Position numbers and translations under genes: made by a program. This document shows positions 51,676 to 61,489 of a DNA stretch of 64,000 nucleotides, in pieces. The notes under the pieces were generated by a model. It searched no databases. It had not been told where the DNA came from and saw only the letters and a program-made list of their open reading frames with translations. The stretch is from Pseudorasbora parva (Eukaryota > Chordata > Actinopteri > Cypriniformes > Gobionidae): assembly GCF_024679245.1 (NCBI RefSeq), contig NC_090177.1, positions 23,385,950-23,449,949 of the forward strand, given 5' to 3'. The first letter of the stretch is position 1; each line of letters starts with the position of its first letter.

Positions 51676-51873
51676 CCTAAGGTTTGTTGTTGTCTTGACT
51701 CCGGAGCGCTAGTTGGTGTTCCAGTATAATCGGTCCGTCGAAACTGATTCATTGAAAAACGTTCCGCGGTGCAAAAATAAATGCGGTTAAATTTTTTATT
51801 TTTTTGCGTAATTAATTAACGCGTTAAAGTCACGTAATTAATTAATCTTAATTAACGCGTTAAAGTCCCGGCC

Positions 51874-51876
<3 letters not shown>

Positions 51877-51934
<58 letters not shown>

Positions 51935-51960
51935 GACAACCGTTTGTCTTTCATATATAT
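51877..51960. repeat. (TA)n right part plus small hairpin
   Basis: TA repeat to 51930, then GAAAGACAA-CCGT-TTGTCTTTC, a 9-bp stem extended by ATATATAT on both sides. Confidence 0.85.
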
Positions 51961-52582
51961 GAAGAAGGGGAGCTCGCTGACTGATTAAACATTCGCTGTA
52001 TCCGGTCGGCTAAACTCCGAACACATCTTCCCTTTTTAAGAATGACTTCAGTGCCGTTCTTTGTTCTTTTCTCAGAGGAATGCTTAACTCCAAGTCTTCC
52101 AGAGTCGCGGTCAAAGCTGATTCGAAAGACCGCCGTTATCCAGTTTCTGTGTTTACTAGAAGCACGCAAACGCAACTCGGCCATCGTCATTATGGCCCCG
52201 CCCGCCGACTCTATACACGACGTGATTGGGCCGTCCAGATTCTGAGGAATACAGCTCAGATAGGAATTGAGAGTTGCTAGACCACACTTGCGGGCAAATA
52301 AAATTTGCTGCCGCTAGGGTGCGTCTAGATTTCTAGGCTAAAAATCATCAGTATTAAAACAATAAAAGACCTGAAATATTTCAGTTGGTGTGCAATGAAT
52401 CTAAAATATATGAAAGTTTAATTTTTATCATTACATTATGGAAAATATTATGAAAAACTTTTATTACATTACTTTTATTTATTACATTTTTGGAGAAGGA
52501 CCTGTACATAGGCCTTATCTCTTGTTGATTGGATGGGCAATTTAACCATGATTCATCCCGAACTTTGTAGATAAAAAATACT
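51961..52582. other. Probable dispersed-repeat fragment and intron
   Basis: The CpG-richer block 51961-52345 ends in CTAGGGTGCGTCTAGATTTC, which resembles a common cyprinid repeat end from memory. No termini can be paired. Confidence 0.35.
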
Positions 52583-52864
52583 TTAAAGGGGTCATATAAT
52601 GCAATTTTTGTACAAGTTAATATGATTCTTTAGTGTCTAAATTAAAAGTTTGTAATGTACTCTCCTTAGCCTTGTAAGAGAACACTCATTTTACCTGGTC
52701 AAAAACAGCTCTGTTTTTAGCAAGCTATTTTAGTGCATATGACTTTAAATGATAATGAGCTTTGCTCACCCCGCCCCTCTGTTCTGTGGGGCGCTTTGAC
52801 ACACGCACGTGAAGTTGTTGCCTAGACAACAGTAGAGGGGAAAGAATGGCAACGGGAGTCTCTA

Positions 52865-53749
52865 GGCGTTTCTCAATGTCAAGGAAGGATCCTCGGAAGC
52901 CAGAATTCTAAGGATGCCACGTCATCGACATCCGACGAAGGACTGTTCCAATGTCGAGGATCCTCGAATTTCAACCAAGGACTGAGTCCTTCGTTCGAAA
53001 AATATGTCATATACAGAAAAGGATGCATATGAGTAGCCTTCGCGCACTTCGCGTTCTCAAATCACCCACAATCCTATGCGCGCAGCTTCGCTATCTTCTG
53101 ACGTTCCCGGAGTCGGAGCGTGAACGGGGCAAATATGCTTGTATCGGAGTTTGTAGATGGGAAGGAAGGAGGCGGGAACCGGCGAACGTTCAACAACTTT
53201 ATTATAAATAATAAACAAAACGAAAGTAACACGGGGAAAACCCTCACGGGCGACTGCCCGCACACACATAATAAAACATAAACAAACCATAATATAAACT
53301 CCAGGCCTAGTCCTCTCTCGTCTTCCACGCTCCACCATTTATACTCCAATCACTTTGCCGTGAGCCGAGACCGGTGTCAGCTGCCGCTCATTATCACTCC
53401 ATCAGCCCGCTCTCACGGACCCTCACCTCGCTGATTGCCACAATGCTTTTATTTACGTTACCAAACATTTGTTATAACCGTAGTAAATATACGTAAAGTT
53501 TAACGTTTAAATGCCAGTACAAATTACTACTGTATTGATATAAAAATATATACAAATAACGTTACACGTAATGTTATTGATGGCCAACGGACCTTTTCAC
53601 TGACGTAATGACGCAATGACGTGCACTTGCTAGCCTGTTCCATTTGCGTGTTCTTCGAATCCTAATGAGGAGCCTCGCCTAGCCTCTGAAGGAAGTGACT
53701 TGGAAGGATCAGTCCTTCCAAGGAAGCATCCTTGACATTGAGAAACACC
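52865..53749. mobile_element. Second-layer element with GTTTCTCAATGTCAAGG ends
   Basis: Left GGCGTTTCTCAATGTCAAGG and right CCTTGACATTGAGAAACACC are inverted at 19 of 20 positions. Subterminal GAAGGAC/GTCCTTC-rich sequence is also roughly inverted. No ORF and no certain TSD. It contains the solo LTR 53140-53442. Confidence 0.75.
53140..53442 (-). mobile_element. Solo LTR with exact 5-bp TSD
   Basis: On the minus strand it begins TGTGGCAATC and ends CCGATACA. Flanks are ATGCT at 53135-53139 and 53443-53447. A TATAAAT box and GACGAGAGAGGACTAGGCCT followed by an AATAAAG signal give a U3-R-U5-like order. It shares the TATA-downstream block with 16072-16392. Confidence 0.85.
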
Positions 53750-54377
53750 TTCTGAGGAGGACACAATTGAACCCGGAACAAGATGACAGCCCAGCGAGCA
53801 GGATTTTTGATCTATCTTTGTACTGGCAGGGTAACGTTAGCGTAGTGAGATACGAATGCTATGCGTTTACTGATGTATAGGTTAGTTCATTGACAGATTG
53901 ATGTTACAGCTAATGGTAAAGAAAACCTTTTTTTCTGTAAACGCAGGCTTGTCAGTGATGCGTAACGTTTTCTATGCAGTGTTGGGTACAACTGTCAGGG
54001 CTAAAGCACTGACACTAGGTCACCACAGGGATGTTTCAACAGACACCGTTATAAACCATCTACAAAAGTAAGCGTAGTGTTACCATGTTAACTTTACCAC
54101 CAGCGTACACCGTTTGTAATAACACAATAACCATAACACGTTCTTCATTATAAACGTGAGACTATGATTTATATTGAGAACGTAACACATAGAATGCATG
54201 CTGTAATTTAACTTAGCCTGTAAACATTAGTGAAGTGTGCAAGCGTTTTAAATGTTACTCTCACTTCTTCTGGAGGTGCAGCAGGAACACGAATAGTCAG
54301 TAGTGTACCGTAGGGTTTCTGTCAAGGCTTTCACTAACGATCTAACGATTAACGCCCCACGCCGTTGCCATAACAAC

Positions 54378-54382
<5 letters not shown>

Positions 54383-54412
<30 letters not shown>
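54383..54412. repeat. (CA)n microsatellite
   Basis: About 15 units. Confidence 0.9.
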
Positions 54413-54413
<1 letters not shown>

Positions 54414-54738
54414 TTGTTTTTGTGACATATGGGGACATTCTGAGAGGCAAGTCTGAGATGAAACGCTGCTGTCAATCAACAGTCGTGGGAGAGGGCCGTT
54501 TGACCATATGACATCACACAGTCGAATGGCTTGATGTGAGACAGGGGAAAACATATAAGGAGTCTATAAAAAAAAACACTGGACGGATTTTTATCATTAT
54601 AGGATGGTTGTGTACAGGCACTGCCAACACACATTTCAGCTTGTAAAAGTGCATGTACCATTATATGACCCCTTTAAAGTTCTGTATACACAACCTCTTT
54701 ATTATTGTTTTAAAATGCATAAAATATTAAAGACATCC

Positions 54739-54746
<8 letters not shown>

Positions 54747-54808
<62 letters not shown>
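54747..54808. repeat. Poly-A then (TA)n
   Basis: 23 A followed by about 20 TA units. Confidence 0.9.
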
Positions 54809-54813
<5 letters not shown>

Positions 54814-55817
54814 GATAAATTGTTTTAAAATTCAATATTTGAATTGGATTTTAAAAAGCTGATATATTATTTTGTTGCAAATACTTTTTATTTAAAATGT
54901 CTAACTTTCAATAAGAAAACAGATTCATTCAATTATTATTTTACAGTTACATTTAATGTTACAAAAACATATTACTTTTACTAAAGTATATAAATATTTG
55001 TGTTTTGTGAAGAAATTAATGTGCAGGCACAAATTATAATAAACTTCGACCATGACAAGCAAATTCAGTCAAATGTGTCCAAAACCTTTGAATGGAAATG
55101 CATCTATTTACAGAGAGTCCTGGTGGGACAGGTTCCGTGACTTCACAGCGTTTCTGTGATCAGATCAGCCATGCAGGCACAGATAACACTTGTCCTTGAC
55201 AACAGAGCTGAAATATGGCAGCCTTGCACCTGTTGAGCAGACAGGATCCTTTAACAAGCAGAGGAATCTCACTGGAGTCTGTGGGTATTCAATCGAACGG
55301 AAACTTTGAACTCCTCCCATCTGAATCAACGGATCACTTAAAATCACTTAAAGAGGGCTTAATCGAATCCTCAAGGCCGGATTGATAGGGTAAACAGCTC
55401 ATAATTACATTAACCTCCCTGGCTGCTTCGCAGAAATAAGGTTTCTGCCTGGATGCGTGTCTGCTTCAGTCAACCACAGTGTCTAATTCAATCCAAACTC
55501 AATTATCCTCTCCGTTATAATGGCCTTTAAAGGGTTTCCTTGCAGGAGAGCAGTTCACCAGAGCCGTCGTAATGCATTGCACTCTAAGAAAGCAGCGCTG
55601 TCATTCAAATATATACCAGTGATGAAATCAAGTCTGCTTGTAGTGATAATAGTGCTTTACAACGCATTAGCATTCAAACGTGCCGTTATCATATCGCCCT
55701 ACTGAGACTGTAACCACAGTGGCTGATATCCTGATTATTTATAATCACACTTCACAGCACAGAGTAAGAAGAGAAATGTGAATATAAAATGTTTTGATAA
55801 ACAGCGTTTGCTCTTAC
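54809..55817. other. Intron 1 sequence next to exon 1
   Basis: No supported feature. Confidence 0.5.
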
Positions 55818-55861
55818 CCGCCATACGCTCCAAAAGTGAAACTCCTCTTTCTCTGCGGCAT
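55818..55861 (-). CDS. rap1gap: rap1gap-like coding exon 1 (start codon)
   Basis: Read on the minus strand, ATG (55861-55859) opens MPQRKRSFTFGAYGG, 14 codons plus 2 nt, and meets a strong donor GTAAGAG at 55817-55811. The KRSFTFGAYGG peptide is the recognisable start of the long RAP1GAP isoform. RAP1GAP stimulates GTP hydrolysis by the small GTPase Rap1 and binds G-alpha subunits through a GoLoco motif. Upstream of the ATG the minus strand reads a pyrimidine-rich tract ending TTTTGTACTCAG, so the exon may begin at 55879 with a further 5' UTR exon outside; alternatively transcription starts just upstream. Phase 2 matches the next exon at 38070. No ORF caller would find this because the exon is only 44 coding nt. 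Confidence 0.75.
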
Positions 55862-55879
55862 CTTGGCTAATGGATACAG

Positions 55880-56493
55880 CTGAGTACAAAACAGAGAGAC
55901 AGAACTCTACAGAGACACCAGCACTGCCTCTGTCTCCCTGGACTGACTGAGTATGACTGTGCGTGTGTGTTTTCGTGTGTAACTGTACACATGCAGCATG
56001 CTGTCCTTACTTTCCACTCCCCTGGCTCCCTCTCTCTCACGCCTTCTTGGCAAATAAGGGACTGAGAGGCTGGTTCTGTCCACTTTCAGTCGCCCCGGTA
56101 ACCATTCCCCACTTCTCGTTCATATCTTCCTTTAGTGCTAATGTAAACAGGCAGAAACTGAGCAGCAACTAATGTCTTCATAATGTCATGATGGATATAA
56201 TGATAGACAGACAGACAGACAGACAGACAGAGACAGTACATACATACATTCTATGGAAAATATAATTGTCACCAAAAATAAAATATCACATATTAAAAAT
56301 ATAATGTAAATAAACCACTACAACAATAAATAATACATTGATAAATTACTTTTAAATCTGGATTTATTATTATGTTACACTTATTCTAAACCCAGCCCGA
56401 TCTGCCGGGCGATTTGATTTTGCTCTGCAGCTCAGTCTGGAAACATGTACTTTAATTTCTACTGCTTCTGTTACACTTTTGCGGGAACCAATC
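55880..56493. other. Possible 5' UTR/promoter region of the rap1gap-like gene
   Basis: Directly upstream of exon 1 on the minus strand. No TATA box or CpG island is obvious. Contains (GACA)n at 56203-56230. Confidence 0.3.
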
Positions 56494-56957
56494 TGTCACG
56501 TGTAAGCAGGGATGAGGAGAGATGAGAATCCAAATGCAGCATAACCAATTTAATAACAAAACAACATCAAAAGTAAATCCAAGAACAAGGGTATACAGAA
56601 CCAGGCAGGAGGCTAACAACAGGAACAAGCATACAGGAGAACATTGACCGAAAAACAACAACTGAAGCAGAGGGAGTATTTTTGACACAGAAATACTCCA
56701 TAAAACGTCCAACTTAGGTTTTGAAACTTTGTCTATGTTTAGGATGGGAATCCAAGTCTTTAACAGTGTAAAAAGCTCAGTATGCATGAAACAGCATTTC
56801 ACCCACCCTTTAACAAGATAACAAGAGGGAGTGACTAAATGGGAAACACCAGGGAGAACTAATCAACATGAAAAACTACAAGGGACTACAAAAAAAGACA
56901 AAACAGGAAATAACAATAGAGTAATCAGACAGAGAAACACAGGCTGGAATCACGACA
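56494..56957 (-). mobile_element. Solo LTR with exact 5-bp TSD
   Basis: On the minus strand TGTCGTGATT ... ACACGTGACA, a TG...CA LTR. Identical CAATC flanks at 56489-56493 and 56958-56962. Interrupted by a half MITE at about 56669-56813. Confidence 0.88.
56669..56813. mobile_element. Half of a TTAA MITE inside the LTR
   Basis: Ends CAGCATTTCACCCACCCTTTAA-type (TTAA 56810-56813); the block AAAGCTCAGTATGCATGAAA is typical of a fish MITE. The opposite arm is missing. The 116-codon frame over it is not a gene. Confidence 0.6.
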
Positions 56958-58744
<1,787 letters not shown>

Positions 58745-58759
58745 TGTTTGTGTGTGTGT

Positions 58760-58936
58760 TGTCACAGTTGGTTTTGTTTCATGTTTCACTAGTCTCTTGT
58801 CTAGTATTGTTCGTGTCATGTTGGTAAGTACATGTATTTGACTCAAGTCAAGTCTTTGTCTTGTTCACTTTGGATTATTTTCAATAAAACTGCACATGGG
58901 TTCAAATCAACTTGCCTTCAGTGGACTTCTGTGACA
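58760..58936 (+). mobile_element. Short solo-LTR-like element
   Basis: TGTCACAG at the left and CTGTGACA at the right, with CAATAAAACTGC 55 bp before the end as a polyadenylation signal. GTGT flanks both sides, but the left flank is GT-rich so the duplication is weak evidence. Confidence 0.45.
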
Positions 58937-59009
58937 GTGTGTCTGTGTGCGAGTAAGGCAAAGCAGATGCACACCTTTTGAGGTGCAAGTTGAGGGAAAA
59001 CAACATTGT

Positions 59010-59088
59010 ACCAATATTTCGGCTAGTAGCCTTTGTCAAGGTATACGAGTTAAATACCTTGACTAAGGCTACTAGCCGAAACGTTGGT
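59010..59088. repeat. 35-bp inverted repeat with hammerhead-like core
   Basis: Arms 59010-59044 and 59054-59088 pair at 32 of 35 positions around a 9-nt loop. The right arm reads TGACTAA, then GGCT-ACT-AGCC, then GAAAC-GTTG-GTA; the left arm is its inverted copy. Confidence 0.8.
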
Positions 59089-59357
59089 AAATTAATAGCC
59101 TATGCTTACGTGAGTGAGAAGTTGTTCTCCTTTAATTCCATTGTGTCTGTATGTGCAACATACAATAGTTACTTCTGGTCCTTTTATCTGATTGTCTGAG
59201 AGGTCTTTCCCAGCAATGTGATATTATCACCTTTATGTTTCTTATGTTTAAATAACATTAAAAAAAAACTGAACCAGAAAATGTACATGTGCAGTCGTGA
59301 CGTAATGACATTACCAATCAGCGATTGGCATGCCATTTATATATCACTTATTATATA

Positions 59358-59358
<1 letters not shown>

Positions 59359-59424
<66 letters not shown>

Positions 59425-59455
59425 ATATATACCTATATATATATATATATATATA

Positions 59456-59520
<65 letters not shown>
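59359..59520. repeat. (TA)n microsatellite with ACC interruptions
   Basis: TA units interrupted four times by CC between 59359 and 59460. Confidence 0.95.
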
Positions 59521-59523
<3 letters not shown>

Positions 59524-59524
59524 C

Positions 59525-59770
59525 CTTAAAAACACAACAGTAATATTAAATAGTAGTGGGTTTACTGCTATACATAGAAATACAAAGATGGTGCACTCGC
59601 ATTATTTATGAATATATGTGTGTATACAAATGCTACCAAAATGTGTGTGTGTGTATTCTGCCATATTGCGCATTGTAGTTTCTCCCATTCATAAATAATG
59701 GAAGTACACCATCTTTGTATATCTATAGCAGCAAACCCACTATAATTTAACACTACTGTTGTTGTTTTAA
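59525..59770. mobile_element. Palindromic MITE abutting the DIRS element
   Basis: CTTAAAAACACAACAGTA and TACTGTTGTTGTTTTAAG ends; arms of about 85 bp pair at roughly 80% (ATACAAAGATGGTGCAC versus GTACACCATCTTTGTAT). The DIRS sequence starts immediately after it. Confidence 0.8.
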
Positions 59771-59914
59771 GTTCCCTTTCGAAAGGGAACTCGCGCTGCG
59801 TCAGCTGACGCTACGGGGAACGCCTTCAGCGTGACAGGTGTCTGAAATCGCTATCAAATCACAATCCTACTGACCGTCGGCAGCTGGTGATGTCATCACC
59901 GTGCGACCAGGAAG

Positions 59915-59924
59915 TATAAAAAGG
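59915..59924 (+). promoter_or_regulatory. TATA box of the DIRS element
   Basis: TATAAAAAGG, 80-90 bp before the gag ATG and preceded by the small palindrome GATGTCATC. Transcription would start at about 59945-59955. Confidence 0.65.
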
Positions 59925-60004
59925 CACCGTGCCAACATGACAACATCCTTTCGTCTTCAGGGACTGTTTTGTCTGGTTCGCTGGAAAGTCAAAAAAAAAA
60001 AAAG

Positions 60005-61489
60005 ATGAAGTGCACACGCAAAATGAAGGGAGCGTACAGGAAGTGCGCTGATCCGTGTCCCAGGTTTCTCACACCTGAGGACACACACACCCTTTGTGTG
60101 CTCTGCCTGGGGGAAGAGCACGCGCGGGAGGTTCTCGAGGGGGCTTCCTGCGCAAACTGCGAGCGTTTTCCGTTGAGGACGCTCCGCTCTCGCTTGGCCT
60201 TCTTCTCGAGGGAGGAAGAGCCAGCATCTGGGAGCGGTCCCGCTCAAGCTGAGGCTGAGCGGCGCCGTCTGTCCTGGGGCTCCCAGATGGACCTGGCTCA
60301 TCGTCTGGAGAGTACAGTTCTCGCGGACGATCAGCCAGGTCGCGAGAGCAGGCTGACGGAGGAGGAGTCGGATGGAGACTCCTCCTCGTCGTCAGTCCGT
60401 GCTTTTCCGGTCGATCAGAGGATGGCTGTGGATGAGGAGGGAAATGAAGCTGAGGCTGAATCCTCCCAGCCATCCTGCCCCGTGTATAGGGAGCTGATAG
60501 ATGTAATGGGGCGCGCGGCGCTGAGACTTCAGCTGCCGTGGCAGAGAGCCAGGGGAGAGGCCGCCCGCCCTGACAGACTGGGCGATCGGTTTCTCCCCGA
60601 CCATAGCCGCCCAGCTCCCGGGAGCCTTCCATTCCTCCCCGACCTTCACGAGCAGGTCGTGGGGGCATGGAAGAAACCCTACTCGGCGCGAATCCATCGA
60701 CATCAGCGTTTTAACTTCGCTGATGTCGAGGGATTGGCCGAGGCAGGGTATGTGTCGATGCCGCCCATCGACGAGACGTTCGCGAACTATCTCGCGTCTG
60801 GGCGGCCGTCGACACTAAGAGCTCCTGCCCTGCCGTCTAAACCATTGAAGACGACCTCGCGTCTTAACGGCAGGGCATACACGTCGGCAGGTCAGGCGGC
60901 GGCGGCCTTGCACACAATGTCAGTGTTGCAGGCCTATCAGGCCGATCTGCTGAGGGACCTCGATCAGGGGGAGGGCCTACCCCCTGATGCGATGGCTGAG
61001 TTGCGCCGCACCACGGATCTCTCTCTCCGGGCGGCCAAACACACAGCAGTCGCCATCGGACGATCGATGGCGGCTATGGTCGCCACGGAGAGGCATCTGT
61101 GGCTGAACCTGGCGGACATCGGGGGGAAAGAAAAGGCCTTTCTCCTCGATGCCCCGGTCTCGCCCTCTGAACTTTTCGGCACCTCCGTCGAGGCGGTGGT
61201 GGGAAAGTTCAGAGAGGCGAGGGCGCGCTCAGCGGCGTATAGAACATGTATTCCGCTGAGGTCCGGGGTGGCGCCCAGGCAGGAGGGTGTCCCTGGCTCT
61301 TCGGGATTCGAGGATCACCGACTGGGCCAACGCAGCAGCGTGGCCTCTCGTGCGCCCCCTCCGTGGAGGAGTAGGACGCAGAAGAGGCGGGACACCCGCA
61401 ACAGGAGGAGGGACATCGGGGAGAAGAACCGCTTCCAGCGCCGGAAGCAAGGAGGTGGTGAGTCTCCGCCCCCGAGGGCGCGGAAGTGA
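60005..61489 (+). CDS. DIRS gag-like protein, 494 codons
   Basis: ATG at 60005 lies in AAAAGATGA, 80 bp after the TATA box; the frame is open further upstream but without an ATG. Residues 14-52 hold C-x3-C, C-x2-C, His and C-x2-C (CADPC, CVLC, CANC), a zinc-finger-like head seen in fish DIRS ORF1. An acidic Ser-rich segment follows (about 120-150). Then comes the conserved core with KKPYSARIHRHQRFNF, RAYTSAGQAAAALHTM, TERHLWLNLADI (about residue 362) and LLDAPVSPSELFG (about 380). The C-terminus (440-494) is Arg/Lys-rich, suited to nucleic-acid binding. No stop or frameshift. It should package the element's RNA in cytoplasmic particles; function by analogy. Confidence 0.82.
   Translation: MKCTRKMKGAYRKCADPCPRFLTPEDTHTLCVLCLGEEHAREVLEGASCANCERFPLRTLRSRLAFFSREEEPASGSGPAQAEAERRRLSWGSQMDLAHRLESTVLADDQPGRESRLTEEESDGDSSSSSVRAFPVDQRMAVDEEGNEAEAESSQPSCPVYRELIDVMGRAALRLQLPWQRARGEAARPDRLGDRFLPDHSRPAPGSLPFLPDLHEQVVGAWKKPYSARIHRHQRFNFADVEGLAEAGYVSMPPIDETFANYLASGRPSTLRAPALPSKPLKTTSRLNGRAYTSAGQAAAALHTMSVLQAYQADLLRDLDQGEGLPPDAMAELRRTTDLSLRAAKHTAVAIGRSMAAMVATERHLWLNLADIGGKEKAFLLDAPVSPSELFGTSVEAVVGKFREARARSAAYRTCIPLRSGVAPRQEGVPGSSGFEDHRLGQRSSVASRAPPPWRSRTQKRRDTRNRRRDIGEKNRFQRRKQGGGESPPPRARK

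Larger units (their letters stand above)
51129..51876 (-). mobile_element. ZBED-type hAT inserted in the TA microsatellite
   Basis: Ends TAGGGCCGGGACTCGATT and AAAGTCCCGGCCCTA with subterminal TTAATTAATCG/CGCGTTAA blocks typical of an abundant fish hAT family. The flanks are TA repeat, so the octamers TAATATAT and ATATATAT are compatible with but do not prove a TSD. Contains a BED-finger remnant and a 116-bp MITE. Confidence 0.8.
52583..54677. mobile_element. TTAA-bounded MITE holding two further layers
   Basis: TTAAAGGGGTCATATAATG at 52583 and its complement CATTATATGACCCCTTTAA ending at 54677. Without the 885-bp insert 52865-53749 the element is about 1.2 kb, with a CA microsatellite at 54383-54412 and no ORF. 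Confidence 0.85.

Noticed and set aside
56452..56802. 116-codon minus-strand ORF
   Set aside because: Lies over a half MITE inside a solo LTR.
59969..60004. Longer N-terminus of the gag ORF
   Set aside because: Position 59969 is TTG, and the added codons are largely a poly-A encoded Lys run. The first ATG at 60005 has good context.
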